Assembly (NCBI GenBank): GCA_024686085.1
Contig: JAIBDT010000013.1
Span: forward strand, 1-48,467
Length of the DNA stretch: 48,467 nt
Source: Loktanella sp.
GTDB lineage: Bacteria > Pseudomonadota > Alphaproteobacteria > Rhodobacterales > Rhodobacteraceae
Direction of reading: 5' to 3'
Position numbers and translations under genes: made by a program. This document shows positions 1 to 8,779 of this stretch, in pieces. Every line of letters begins with the position of its first letter. The stretch's first letter is position 1. Under the pieces are notes generated by a model. That model was not told where the DNA came from. It ran no database searches and saw only the letters and a program-made list of their open reading frames with translations.

Positions 1-430
1 GGATCGCCGCGTCCCATGCTGCGTTGTCGGTCCCGTCAACAAGGGTGATCTCGACGCCGAAGCGGCCCAGCACGTCTTCGAGCACGTAGAGGCATGACCC
101 GAAAAGTGCGCGCGATGACACGACGTGATCGCCCGCTTTCAACAGTGCTGTAAGGGCACCGCTGACTGCTGCCATACCAGATGTGCAAGCAAAACAATCC
201 TCAAAACCCAAAAGCGCTGCGATCCGGTCCTCGAACATGCGCACGGTTGGGTTGCCGTAGCGGGCATAGATAAATTCGTCTGCGCCTGACTGAATGAACC
301 GCTGTTCTGCGTCCTCGGCAGAGGTGTAAACGAACCCTTGGGTCGCAAATATTGCCTCTGAGACCTCGCCGTATTGGCTGCGGCGGGTGCCTGCGTGAAT
401 GGCAGTTGTGCGTTTGCTCCAATTCGTCAT
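1..430 (-). CDS. metZ: O-succinylhomoserine sulfhydrylase, 5' part (3' end outside window)
   Basis: PLP-dependent trans-sulfuration enzyme that makes homocysteine from an activated homoserine and sulfide, on the methionine pathway in the cytosol. About 143 N-terminal residues are visible; the rest runs off the left edge. The protein starts MTNWSKRTTAIHAGTRRSQY and carries the family features FIYARYGNPTV and ACTSGMAAV, the latter part of the cofactor-phosphate pocket of the Cys/Met metabolism family. The start at 430 is supported by GGAGATAAAG immediately upstream (431-440). The leader holds a SAM-II aptamer and a terminator, which fits MetZ rather than cystathionine gamma-lyase. The choice between O-succinyl- and O-acetyl-homoserine as substrate is inferred from family resemblance only. 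Confidence 0.9.
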   Translation of the reverse strand, partial: MTNWSKRTTAIHAGTRRSQYGEVSEAIFATQGFVYTSAEDAEQRFIQSGADEFIYARYGNPTVRMFEDRIAALLGFEDCFACTSGMAAVSGALTALLKAGDHVVSSRALFGSCLYVLEDVLGRFGVEITLVDGTDNAAWDAAI

Positions 431-457
431 CTTTATCTCCATGCCTGATCAGGCAAC

Positions 458-485
458 AAAAAACCCCGACACCGAGGTATCGGGG
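458..485 (-). terminator. Intrinsic terminator in the metZ leader
   Basis: Read on the minus strand, CCCCGA and TCGGGG form a GC stem followed at once by TTTTTT. It lies between the SAM-II aptamer and the metZ start, so it would stop transcription before the gene. This suggests control by premature termination. Downstream of it, a perfect palindrome GCCTGATCAGGC (443-454) precedes the ribosome binding site and could form a second small hairpin near translation initiation. Confidence 0.75.
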
Positions 486-499
486 CCAATAGCACCCTA

Positions 500-553
500 C
501 CCTCTTTAGCGGAATATTTAACGTGGCCCGCAATCCGGTAACAAATCGCCACG
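500..553 (-). promoter_or_regulatory. SAM-II riboswitch aptamer controlling metZ
   Basis: On the minus strand, CGTGGC (548-553) pairs with GCCACG (522-527) to form the P1 stem. The loop GATTTGTTACCGGATTGCGG and the following TTAAAT allow the pseudoknot pairing typical of SAM-II, and the 3' strand ends in CGCTAAAGAGGG, close to the conserved GCTAAAnAGGG of the family. SAM-II aptamers are known in alphaproteobacteria upstream of methionine genes including metZ. S-adenosylmethionine binding should lower metZ expression. A promoter at 560-588 would start the transcript at the edge of the aptamer. Confidence 0.85.
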
Positions 554-559
554 AATTGG

Positions 560-588
560 GTGATACGCCTGCGAAAAGCCAAGGTCAA
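560..588 (-). promoter_or_regulatory. Putative sigma70 promoter for riboswitch-metZ
   Basis: Minus-strand TTGACC (583-588) and TATCAC (560-565) are separated by exactly 17 bases. The expected start point falls about 7 bases further, near 553, which is the first base of the SAM-II stem. The position relative to the aptamer is the main support, because the -10 box matches only four of six consensus bases. Confidence 0.6.
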
Positions 589-668
589 GAAAGCTAAGAA
601 TTTAGATAGTAGCATTTTTTAAGTATTAGCAGGGTATCGTCGGTCTGCCGAGGATAAGGAATTGACCC

Positions 669-992
669 ATGCAATATCGTCCACACCGCTACCGCACCGA
701 ATACCCAATCACGTTGATAACCCCGGCTGGTCCAGTGAAAGCAGTGATAGATGACGTCAACGAAACAGGCGCTTTGGTGACAATTCGAGGCCCCGTTGCG
801 CGCGGGCACAAGGTCAGCATGAGTTTTCTCAATAACCGCGTCGAAGCGGTCGTGCATTGGGCATTGAGGGGCAAATGTGGTATCGCTTTTCGTCCACATC
901 TGACCGCTGCGCAGGTTGATGCCCTGAGGTATAAGCAGGGCGGCCACCGCTCCCTACGCCACACCTCTGTCAACTATGCCGAGATGCGCTAG
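669..992 (+). CDS. PilZ domain protein
   Basis: A 107-residue single-domain protein of the PilZ type, a family that often binds cyclic di-GMP. The central D-V-N-E-T-G-A-L-V matches the (D/N)xSxxG motif with Asn in place of Ser, and G-I-A-F-R-P matches the last beta strand. The N-terminal RxxxR motif is not exact: arginines sit at 4, 7 and 9. Nucleotide binding is therefore uncertain. No membrane segment or signal peptide is seen. AAGGA lies 7 bases ahead of the ATG. The gene converges on the septation protein gene and the two overlap by 4 bases at their stops. Confidence 0.75.
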   Translation: MQYRPHRYRTEYPITLITPAGPVKAVIDDVNETGALVTIRGPVARGHKVSMSFLNNRVEAVVHWALRGKCGIAFRPHLTAAQVDALRYKQGGHRSLRHTSVNYAEMR

Positions 993-1588
993 GCGTCTGG
1001 TTCGATCAAGTATTTTTGGAGGCCCACGATTTGCAGCCATAAGAAAAGAAACAGAACGACGGGGAACGCAAAGGTTTCGAGTTTCACCCATAGTTCCGTC
1101 GTTTGGGTTCGCCAGATAAGTTCATTGGCAAGGGCCAACGCACCGAACATCACGGTCAGGCGGCGGGTCAAGATCATCCAGCCTGCATCTTGCATGGGTA
1201 AGAAGTCTTCCATGATGTAGCGCAGATAGCTGCGTCCTCGTAAAAGTCCGATGCCCAAGATCGTGGCGAAAACGCCGTAGACGATGCTGGTTTTCATTTT
1301 AAAGAACCGTTCGTCGTTGAACCACGCGGTTAATCCGCCGAAGAAGATCACCATGAAGGCCGTGAACACCTGCATCCGGCTTAATTTTCCGCTCAGTTGC
1401 CAAAGAATCCCCATCGAGACCAGCAATATTGGGACAAATACAAGCGTCGCCACGATGAAGCCGCTGTAGTCTGTTCCACCAAAAGTGAAGGTATCGTCCT
1501 TAATCCGCAGGTAGATCAGGAAAAACACAAGCGTAGGCCCAAGTTCAAGAACCTGCTTGAGGATAGGGTTGATCTGTTTTTCGGCCAT
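989..1588 (-). CDS. yciB: Septation protein A family inner membrane protein
   Basis: A 199-residue multi-pass membrane protein of the YciB/IspZ family, tied in other bacteria to cell envelope and septum formation. It opens with NPILKQVLELGPTLVFF, the typical start of the family (K-x-x-L-E-x-G-P), and has about five hydrophobic segments separated by short loops. AGGAGACCAAC just before ATG 1588 supports the start. It follows the DMT transporter gene by 12 bases on the same strand, giving the order ftsY - transporter - septation protein that is common in Rhodobacterales. A mechanistic role is not established by sequence. Confidence 0.88.
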   Translation of the reverse strand: MAEKQINPILKQVLELGPTLVFFLIYLRIKDDTFTFGGTDYSGFIVATLVFVPILLVSMGILWQLSGKLSRMQVFTAFMVIFFGGLTAWFNDERFFKMKTSIVYGVFATILGIGLLRGRSYLRYIMEDFLPMQDAGWMILTRRLTVMFGALALANELIWRTQTTELWVKLETFAFPVVLFLFLWLQIVGLQKYLIEPDA

Positions 1589-1600
1589 GTTGGTCTCCTG

Positions 1601-2503
1601 TTATCCGCCCATTTCGACGATTACCGCCCCGAGTGCAACCAGTGCCATCAGAAACAGCCGCCGCGGCCCTACTTTTTCGCCCAAGATAAACCAGCCGATG
1701 AGCGCTGCAAAGACGGTCGAGGTTTCGCGCAAAACCGCCGCTTCGCCGACTTTATCAAGGCGCGTGGCCATCATCACGCCGCCAAAACTGATCCAGGCGA
1801 TTAACGCCCCAGCCAAGCCCCGCCAGATCAGGGGCTTGAGGACTGGCCGCGATACCATCCTTCTGTAACGGATCGCGGCGAGGATTGGAAAATCGAGTGC
1901 CGTGATGAAAAAGAACCACGCCAAGAATGTGAAAGGATTGATGCTGGACCGGATGCCGTAGGCGTCCCACGTCGTGTATAGTGCGACCATCACGCCGCCC
2001 GCAACAGCCCAAGCTAATCCGACTTTCAGCGCGTGCAGGTCGATGGTTTCCTCAGATAGGTTGCGCAGTGCCAGCAACAGGATACCGCCCGACAGGCAGG
2101 CGACCCCCAACCACTGTATGAGTGTGAAGTGTTCTTGGAAAAAGACAGTTGCGGCGATCACAGTGACCAGAGGCCCTGTTCCACGAACGACGGGGTAAAC
2201 CACTGTATAGGCGGCCTTTTCATAGGCTAGCGCCATGGTGCATTTATAGATGAAATGGATCACCAATGCGCCCGCCAGCATCCATGCGGTAAACGCAGTT
2301 GGCCAAGGCACAAGGAAAAGTGCGACAGGTGCAGAGATCACGGCGAGCCAGCCGTCGATCGCCCCGCGCGTCAGCCAAGGATCGTAACGCCCTTTTTGCA
2401 ATGCGCCAAACATCGCGTGAGCGATGGCCGACATAAGTGCGAGGATGGTGGCCAGTCGCGCCCCTTCTGGCGTGCCCGCAATGGATACGAGCCAATCACC
2501 CAT
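1601..2503 (-). CDS. DMT superfamily transporter (EamA domains)
   Basis: A 300-residue integral membrane protein with about ten hydrophobic segments arranged as two EamA repeats, the drug/metabolite transporter fold. YPVVRGTGPLVTVIAATVFF in the first repeat and LRETSTVFAALIGWFILGEK in the second are the matching family segments (R-x-x-x-x-x-x-A-x-x-x-x-x-x-x-x-E). The substrate cannot be predicted. The start at 2503 lies 2 bases after the ftsY stop, so the gene is probably translated from the ftsY message; no strong ribosome binding site is visible. Confidence 0.85.
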   Translation of the reverse strand: MGDWLVSIAGTPEGARLATILALMSAIAHAMFGALQKGRYDPWLTRGAIDGWLAVISAPVALFLVPWPTAFTAWMLAGALVIHFIYKCTMALAYEKAAYTVVYPVVRGTGPLVTVIAATVFFQEHFTLIQWLGVACLSGGILLLALRNLSEETIDLHALKVGLAWAVAGGVMVALYTTWDAYGIRSSINPFTFLAWFFFITALDFPILAAIRYRRMVSRPVLKPLIWRGLAGALIAWISFGGVMMATRLDKVGEAAVLRETSTVFAALIGWFILGEKVGPRRLFLMALVALGAVIVEMGG

Positions 2504-2505
2504 GA

Positions 2506-3708
2506 TTAGCCATCAAATCCGACGAGCGCATTAGCAAAGTCTTCGGGGTCAAAAGGTGCAAGATCGTCGATCTGTTCGCCCACACCAATCGCGTGGATTG
2601 GCAGGCCGAATTTGTCTGCCAGTGCCACCAAAACACCGCCCTTCGCGGTCCCGTCCAGTTTGGTCATCACGAGGCCCGACACATCCGCAAGCTCTTGAAA
2701 TACTTTCACTTGTTGCAGTGCATTTTGTCCCGTGGTTGCGTCGAGGACGAGCAACGTGTTGTGGGGCGCGTCGGGGTCTTTTTTACGGATGACCCGCACG
2801 ATTTTAGACAGTTCTTCCATCAGATCGGCGCGGTTTTGCAGTCGTCCAGCGGTATCGATCATCAGCAGATCGGCCCCATCGTCATGCGCTTTTTGCATGG
2901 CATCATAGGCAAGGCTAGCCGGATCTGACCCTTCGGGCGCAGTTAAAACGGGTACGCCTGCGCGGTCGCCCCAGACCTGAAGTTGCTCGACGGCTGCCGC
3001 GCGGAATGTGTCGCCAGCCGCGATCACAACTGATTTTCCCGCCAATTTGAACTGGCTTGCGAGTTTGCCGATGGTGGTTGTTTTACCTGACCCGTTGACA
3101 CCCACGACCAGCACGACCTGCGGTTTTTTGGCATAGAGCGGCATGGGCCGCGCGACGGGCTCCATGATCCGCGCGATTTCAGATGCCATCAAGGCCTTGA
3201 TTTCGCTGGCAGAAAGCTTTTTCCCCATGCGTCCTTCGGCCATATTGGCAGTCACGCGCAGGGCGGTGTCCACGCCCATGTCGGTGGAAATCAACAGTTC
3301 TTCGAGCTGTTCAAGCATCGTGTCGTCAAGGGCGCGGCGCACAACAGCGACCTCTTCCTTGCGCCCGATCAAACGCCCCAAAATACCTGATTTCTTGGCG
3401 GGTTCGGTGGTCTCATCTTGGTCGAGCGGCGATGGTGCAAGCGTGGTCATCGGCGCGACAACGGCCTCGCGCACGGGCTGGACCACTTCGGGCGCGATAT
3501 CCGGCGTGATGTCTTCGACTTCGATCTCTGGCTCTGGCTCTGGGGAAATGATTTCAATGGGCGCTTCCGGCGCAAGCTCTGGTGTAGTTTCTGGCTCAAC
3601 CACCTCGATTGGATCGGAGTCACCTTCGCTGACGATGGCATCAAGCCCTTCGTCAATTTTGGAGGAGGACCGCGTGAGCCGATCTTTGAGCTTTTTGAAA
3701 AACGACAT
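2506..3708 (-). CDS. ftsY: Signal recognition particle receptor FtsY
   Basis: GTPase that receives SRP-ribosome complexes at the inner membrane for co-translational membrane protein insertion. The 400 residues comprise an acidic, Glu/Pro-rich N-terminal A region (about 20-105), the N domain, then the G domain with the P-loop GVNGSGKTT at 203-211, IDTAGRLQNR, and TKLDGTAKGG. This is the normal organisation and length. AAAGG lies upstream of ATG 3708. It heads the ftsY - EamA - septation protein set. Confidence 0.97.
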   Translation of the reverse strand: MSFFKKLKDRLTRSSSKIDEGLDAIVSEGDSDPIEVVEPETTPELAPEAPIEIISPEPEPEIEVEDITPDIAPEVVQPVREAVVAPMTTLAPSPLDQDETTEPAKKSGILGRLIGRKEEVAVVRRALDDTMLEQLEELLISTDMGVDTALRVTANMAEGRMGKKLSASEIKALMASEIARIMEPVARPMPLYAKKPQVVLVVGVNGSGKTTTIGKLASQFKLAGKSVVIAAGDTFRAAAVEQLQVWGDRAGVPVLTAPEGSDPASLAYDAMQKAHDDGADLLMIDTAGRLQNRADLMEELSKIVRVIRKKDPDAPHNTLLVLDATTGQNALQQVKVFQELADVSGLVMTKLDGTAKGGVLVALADKFGLPIHAIGVGEQIDDLAPFDPEDFANALVGFDG

Positions 3709-3777
3709 GAGTTACGCCTTTGGTATTTCGCTTATATCCCACCTAATCGTGTAACGCCGCCGTGGAAAGGGTTTGGA

Positions 3778-4398
3778 CTAGGAAACCGCCAAAAACCCGT
3801 AGAGAAACAGCGCTTGTGCCCCCCAATAGAGCGTCCAGATCACGAATGGGGTGACTTTGCGCGCCGTAGCGGTCGCAGGCAGTAGGAAAAGTTCAGCGGA
3901 CAGCACCGCGTCAGAACCGATGAACAGTACCGCCGCAAGCGTAATGATCGGGTCGCCCGTGCCAAACGCCGCGATGCCCATGACGACAATTATCGCGATA
4001 TAACCCATCACAGGCCAGCGCAGTTCACCAGTGTTCGGAAATAACAATCGCGCCATGACTGCACCAAAGATAACGAGCAGGATCCATGCCGTGAACGACG
4101 TTCCAGTTCCGATTAAAAACATGAGGCCCGCGTAGAACAGATGTGCAAGTGCAAAGCTGACGAGCCCAATCAGAAAGGCGCGATCGCCAGTCCGCGACAG
4201 CATCAGATCACCTAACGCGCCAAATAAAAGCGCGGAAGTCAGGGCCCACTGCCCTGCCAAATACCATGAAATAAGGGCCAAAAGCAGCGTTGAGGTCGTC
4301 TTGATGATGGACTTCGCGAGGCTGGGTGGCCGGTAGCAAAACCCCAGCGTGAACAGGATTGCGCAGCCAAGTGCAGTCAAACTAATTCCGTGAACCAT
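3778..4398 (-). CDS. Lysoplasmalogenase (YhhN/TMEM86 family)
   Basis: A 206-residue integral membrane protein with about eight hydrophobic helices. The two acidic family motifs, FGALGDLMLS and IGSDAVLSAELF, are present; in characterised homologues this fold cleaves the vinyl-ether bond of lysoplasmalogens. The start at 4398 is chosen because GGAGG (4406-4410) sits at the right distance, although the frame is open a further 36 codons upstream. It is divergent from the alkB-type gene. Enzymatic activity is inferred from the family. Confidence 0.8.
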   Translation of the reverse strand: MVHGISLTALGCAILFTLGFCYRPPSLAKSIIKTTSTLLLALISWYLAGQWALTSALLFGALGDLMLSRTGDRAFLIGLVSFALAHLFYAGLMFLIGTGTSFTAWILLVIFGAVMARLLFPNTGELRWPVMGYIAIIVVMGIAAFGTGDPIITLAAVLFIGSDAVLSAELFLLPATATARKVTPFVIWTLYWGAQALFLYGFLAVS

Positions 4399-4527
4399 GA
4401 TCACACCTCCGTTTTGGGCATTAAATCGCAGGACGCTGCAATTTGGAAACAAATCGTCGCTGTTTGCCCCCATGACGACACGGCAGTTGCGTGCTACATC
4501 ACGCATATGTGGCAGATAATCACCCCT

Positions 4528-5535
4528 ATGCGCCTATTCACGGTGGCAACGTTGACCCCTGTAGCCTTGCTGTGGCTGGCTGCGATGTATGGCGGCTGGT
4601 GGATCGTTGCGGCAGTGGTGTTTCTGAGCGTGCTGACTGCGACCCTAGACGAGATGGTGCACCATATCACGCCGCCGACATCCGAGGCCGAATTTCCGGC
4701 GGCGGCACGGCTGTCGACGTTGTTGGGCTTGGCGCATTTTGGGGTGCTGGCGCTGGTCGTGGATGCCTTGGCCAACCAGCCGATGGGGGGGCAGCGAAGG
4801 TTGGATTGTTCGTCGCGGCGGGTTTCTTTTTTGGCCAGATCAGCAATTCGAACGCGCATGAACTGATCCATCGCGGTGGTCGTTTCATGCACCGTTTGGG
4901 CAAATGGGTCTATATTTCGCTGCTGTTTGGTCACCACACGTCCGCGCATGTCTTGGTCCATCACCGCCATGTCGCAACCCGCGAAGACCCGTCGACGTCG
5001 CGTTTGGGGGAAAGCTATTACCGCTTTGCGCCACGGGCTTGGCGTGGGTCATTTCGCAAAGGTTTGGCAATCGAGACAGAGCGTCAGCGCCGTATTGGCG
5101 CGCCACGGTATGCACACCCGTATGTCAGCTATGTACTTGGTGCTGTTGGTTTTATTGCCGCTTCCGCCCTGATCGGTGGACTGAAGGGGGCATTGATCTA
5201 TGTCGCTTTGGCCAGTTTTTTCGACCTCGCAATTGCTGCTGTCGGACTACATCCAGCATTATGGTTTGATGCGCAAAGTTATCGATGGAAAGCCAGAGCC
5301 TGTCGGCCCGCGTCATAGTTGGAACAGTCCGCATTGGTTTTCGTCCGCCGTAATGTTGAATGCCCCGCGCCATTCGGACCATCACGCCCATCCGTCCCGT
5401 CCCTATGACACGTTGATAATCCCTGAGGGCAGTCCGATGTTGCCAAGGTCGTTGCCGATGATGGCGACGCTCGCGTTGTTCCCGCGCAGGTGGCGCAAGG
5501 TGATGGACCCGCTGGCCGCAAAATGGGCCGAGTAA
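4528..5535 (+). pseudogene. alkB: AlkB-type membrane alkane/fatty acid hydroxylase with two frameshifts
   Basis: Non-haem di-iron membrane hydroxylase of the alkane 1-monooxygenase family. All histidine boxes are present but in two frames: NAHELIHR and HHTSAHVLVHHRH in the middle segment, and RHSDHHAHPSRPYDTL in the last. The first part runs to the G7 tract at 4785-4791, where one G appears to be missing. The middle part then needs one T removed from the T6 tract at 5216-5221 to reach QLLLSDYIQHYGL. The shifts compensate, leaving 1008 bases. Because the protein is otherwise well conserved, this is either a very recent double mutation or two homopolymer sequencing errors. ATG 4507 is an alternative start; no clear ribosome binding site is seen for either. 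Confidence 0.8.
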
Positions 5536-5582
5536 CACCGATGTGTCTGGTCAAGGCGCGCTTGTTTTGGCAACATTTCCCT

Positions 5583-5972
5583 ATGCGGTTTTTAGTTTTC
5601 CTTGCCTTTGCGACACCTGCTTTTGCTGATGGTCCCATGACCGCCGCAGAGTTTGAGGCTTACACGGCGGGTAAAACGCTGACCTTTGGTGCTGCGGGAA
5701 ATCCGGCTTATGGGGTCGAGCAATATCAACCCAATCGCCGTGTGGTTTGGTCTTTTCTGGAAGGTGACTGTAGCAATGGCGTATGGTATGAAAGTAAGGG
5801 AAACATCTGTTTTCGCTACGATTTTGACCCCGAGCCGAAGTGTTGGAAATTTTATGACGACCCCGAAGGATTACGGGCGGTATTCATGAACCGCCCCGAT
5901 ATGTCGGTACTTTACGAGGCGCAAGACAGCGGTGAGCCGCTAATCTGCCCTGGCCCCGACTTGGGTGTTTAG
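5583..5972 (+). CDS. Small secreted protein of unknown function
   Basis: A 129-residue protein with a clear Sec signal peptide (MRFLVFLAFATPAFA, probable cleavage before DGP). The mature part is acidic and has four cysteines, in the stretches GDCSNGVW, GNICFRYD, PKCWKFYD and PLICPG, which could form two disulfides in the periplasm. I do not recognise the function. An in-frame ATG at 5541 would add 14 residues, but the signal peptide favours 5583. It lies between the alkB-type gene and xseA, and converges with xseA with a 4-base overlap at the stops. Confidence 0.75.
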   Translation: MRFLVFLAFATPAFADGPMTAAEFEAYTAGKTLTFGAAGNPAYGVEQYQPNRRVVWSFLEGDCSNGVWYESKGNICFRYDFDPEPKCWKFYDDPEGLRAVFMNRPDMSVLYEAQDSGEPLICPGPDLGV

Positions 5973-7384
5973 TTCCGCGTGATCCGACCGTCCGCGAACT
6001 GGATTTCAAGCGATGTCGCGGCTTTTGCCGCTGCCACGTCGGTCACAACTTTCCCGTCACCCCGCACGACGGCGTAGCCGCGCTTGAGGGTTTCTTTGTA
6101 GCCCAGCGTTTTGTGCAGCCCTTCAAGCGCGTCAAGTTTGGCGATACGGCGGTCTTGCTGACTGCGCGCGCGGTCTGACAGACGGCTGATTGTGCTGTTC
6201 AGCTTGTCTTGTTTGCGGGCAATGTCACGGGTGATGACCTCGGCGCTAAGGCGGTCAGTTAGTTTATCCAGCCGTTGTTTGTCTGCTGCGATCCTGCTGC
6301 GCAGAACGGCGGGACGCAATGCGCCTGCCTCTTCCGAGAGTTTCAGCCGTTTTTGTGCGATCCCTGCTTGGAGCGCGTTGGGCAGACGTTCGGTCAGGTA
6401 ATCGAACCGCTGGCGCGGACCGTCTAACAGGCTGTCTTTGTTGGGTAAAGCGCGCGAAAGATCGCGCAGCCGCTGTTGCCGTTGATTGAGTGTGTTCGAC
6501 AATGAGCGGCTAAGGCGCGCGCCTTGCTGGTCTACCCACGCCATCAATTCCAGCCGCACAGGCACGGCCATTTCGGCGGCGGCGGTGGGCGTTGGCGCGC
6601 GCATGTCAGAGACAAAGTCGATCAAGGTGGTGTCGGTTTCGTGGCCCACGGCCGAGATCAGCGGAATATCGGACGCAGCGGCGGCGCGTGCGACGATTTC
6701 TTCGTTAAAGCCCCAGAGATCTTCGAGGGATCCGCCCCCACGTGCGACGATAATCAGGTCAGGACGCGGCAAGGCCCCGCCGGGTGTCATCGCATTGAAC
6801 CCGCGGATCGCGTTTGCGACCTCTGGCGCGCAGGCCTTGCCTTGCACAGCGACGGGCCAAACAAGGACTTTGCGCGGGAAACGGTCGCGTAGGCGGTGCA
6901 GGATATCACGGATAACGGCCCCCGTTGGCGAGGTGATAACCCCAATAATTTCAGGTAGGTAGGGCAATTCTTTTTTGCGCTGCAGGTCAAATAGCCCTTC
7001 CGCGGCAAGCACTGCTTTGCGTTTCTCCAGCATCGCCATCAGCGCGCCTGCGCCCGCGACCTCGATGGAATCGACGTTGATGTTGTATTTCGACTGCGCC
7101 CCGAAAGTGGACAGTTTGCCCGTGATAATGACCTCTAACCCCTCTTCGGGGGTGACGCCGAGTCCTGCGACTTGGCCCTTCCACGTGGTGCAGGCAATCA
7201 CGTTTTTGTCGTCTTTGATGTCGTAATAGATGTGCCCAGAGCGTGCGATCATGACGCGCCCGACCTCGCCGCGCACCCGCACCCGCCCGAATGTGCCCTC
7301 GAGCGTCTTTTTGACCGATCCCGTCAGTTCGGAAACGGTAAATTCGGGTGCGTTGGTGGCTGTCGGTTCGTCAAAAAGGTCCAT
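5969..7384 (-). CDS. xseA: Exodeoxyribonuclease VII large subunit
   Basis: Large subunit of the exonuclease that degrades single-stranded DNA in both directions, acting with XseB (not in this window). The 471 residues have the N-terminal OB-fold region (TVSELTGSVKKTLEGTFGRV onward), the catalytic segment PTGAVIRDILHRL, ARGGGSLEDLWGFNEE and AVGHETDTTLIDF, followed by a long helical, probably coiled-coil, region, and a C-terminal segment ending GYAVVRGDGKVV. AAGGGCGG precedes ATG 7384. It is divergent from purD with about 70 bases between starts. Confidence 0.96.
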   Translation of the reverse strand: MDLFDEPTATNAPEFTVSELTGSVKKTLEGTFGRVRVRGEVGRVMIARSGHIYYDIKDDKNVIACTTWKGQVAGLGVTPEEGLEVIITGKLSTFGAQSKYNINVDSIEVAGAGALMAMLEKRKAVLAAEGLFDLQRKKELPYLPEIIGVITSPTGAVIRDILHRLRDRFPRKVLVWPVAVQGKACAPEVANAIRGFNAMTPGGALPRPDLIIVARGGGSLEDLWGFNEEIVARAAAASDIPLISAVGHETDTTLIDFVSDMRAPTPTAAAEMAVPVRLELMAWVDQQGARLSRSLSNTLNQRQQRLRDLSRALPNKDSLLDGPRQRFDYLTERLPNALQAGIAQKRLKLSEEAGALRPAVLRSRIAADKQRLDKLTDRLSAEVITRDIARKQDKLNSTISRLSDRARSQQDRRIAKLDALEGLHKTLGYKETLKRGYAVVRGDGKVVTDVAAAKAATSLEIQFADGRITRN

Positions 7385-7454
7385 GGTCCGCCCTTGTGGT
7401 CAGTTGTTTGCGACCTTAGAACGCTGGGGACAAAAGGCCAAGCAGGAGACGGAC

Positions 7455-8717
7455 ATGAACATCCTCATTTTAGGCAGCGGCGGGCGTGAACACAGCCTTG
7501 CTTGGGCAATCCAGCAAAACCCGAAGTGCGACAAGCTGATTGTGGCGCCTGGAAATGCCGGGATTGCGCAGATGTGTGACTGTGCGGATATAAACATTCT
7601 GGATGGTGACGCGGTTGCGAGTTTTTCTGAAGAAAACGCAATTGATTTTGTGATTGTCGGCCCAGAGGCGCCATTGGCCGTTGGTGTTGCGGATCGCTTA
7701 CGCGATGCCGGACTGTTAGTTTTCGGACCATCGCAGGCCGCAGCGGCGCTGGAAGCGTCAAAATCTTTCACAAAAGCGATCTGTGATGCGGCCAATGCCC
7801 CGACGGCGGGCTACGGTCACTTTACCGATGCGGATGCTGCACGCGCATATATTCGCGCCAATGGTGCGCCGATTGTTGTCAAGGCGGATGGCTTGGCCGC
7901 AGGCAAAGGCGTGATTGTTGCAATGACCGAAGCCGAGGCCCTGGCTGCGATTGACGACATGTTTGACGGATCGTTCGGCGATGCGGGCGCCGAGGTTGTG
8001 ATCGAGGAATTCATGGACGGTGAAGAAGCCTCGTTCTTTGTTTTGTGCGACGGCAAAACCGTGCTGCCTGTTGGCACGGCGCAAGACCACAAGCGCGTGG
8101 GCGACGGTGATACAGGCCCGAATACGGGCGGCATGGGCGCCTATTCCCCCGCCCCTGTGATGACGGATGCGGTTACGCAAAAGGCGCTGGACGAGATTAT
8201 CCAGCCTTGCATGGACGAGATGGCCAAGCGCGGCACACCGTTTGAAGGTGTGCTGTTTGTGGGTTTGATGATCAAGGACGGCCAGCCGCGACTGGTCGAA
8301 TACAACGTGCGATTTGGGGATCCAGAGTGTCAGACGTTGATGATGCGCTTGGGTGGTCAAGTGTTGGATTTGTTGCAAGCTTGTGCCGAACATCGTCTGT
8401 CCGAGATGAACGTCAATTGGGCTGATGATCACGCGATTACGATTGTGATGGCGGCGAACGGCTATCCGGGATCATACGAAAAAGGGAGCGTTATCAATGG
8501 GCTTGATGCCCTTGCAGAGGATAGCATGAACATGACGTTCCATGCCGGAACGGCAGAGAAGGACGGGCAGATTGTGGCCGTTGGGGGCCGTGTTCTGGCG
8601 GTGACGGCGCGTGGCGACAACTTGAGTGAAGCCCGCGACCGTGCTTATGCGATGACCAAGCAAATTGATTGGGCGGGTGGATTTTACCGCAATGATATCG
8701 GATGGCGCGCGCTTTAA
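7455..8717 (+). CDS. purD: Phosphoribosylamine-glycine ligase
   Basis: ATP-dependent GAR synthetase, second step of purine synthesis, in the cytosol. The 420 residues start MNILILGSGGREHSLAWA, the family's glycine-rich N-terminus, followed by FVIVGPEAPLAVGVADRL, the ATP-grasp segment VVKADGLAAGKGVIVA, and NTGGMGAYSPAPV. Length is standard. The start at 7455 is set by CAGGAGACGGAC just upstream; the frame is open for 75 codons before that but without family similarity. A strong terminator follows the gene. Confidence 0.97.
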   Translation: MNILILGSGGREHSLAWAIQQNPKCDKLIVAPGNAGIAQMCDCADINILDGDAVASFSEENAIDFVIVGPEAPLAVGVADRLRDAGLLVFGPSQAAAALEASKSFTKAICDAANAPTAGYGHFTDADAARAYIRANGAPIVVKADGLAAGKGVIVAMTEAEALAAIDDMFDGSFGDAGAEVVIEEFMDGEEASFFVLCDGKTVLPVGTAQDHKRVGDGDTGPNTGGMGAYSPAPVMTDAVTQKALDEIIQPCMDEMAKRGTPFEGVLFVGLMIKDGQPRLVEYNVRFGDPECQTLMMRLGGQVLDLLQACAEHRLSEMNVNWADDHAITIVMAANGYPGSYEKGSVINGLDALAEDSMNMTFHAGTAEKDGQIVAVGGRVLAVTARGDNLSEARDRAYAMTKQIDWAGGFYRNDIGWRAL

Positions 8718-8730
8718 CGCCCCGAAATGA

Positions 8731-8766
8731 AAAAGGCCGCGCAGTGATTTGCGCGGCCTTTTGTTT
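8731..8766. terminator. Bidirectional intrinsic terminator between purD and carD
   Basis: GGCCGCGCA (8735-8743) and TGCGCGGCC (8750-8758) form a 9-base perfect stem with loop GTGATT, followed by TTTTG on the plus strand and preceded by AAAA, which gives a T-tract on the minus strand. It can therefore stop both purD (plus) and carD (minus) transcripts, which converge here. Confidence 0.9.
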
Positions 8767-8779
8767 TTAAAGCGCTGGC

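Noticed and set aside
7758..8432. Minus-strand open frame within purD
   Set aside because: Complement of conserved PurD; no support of its own.
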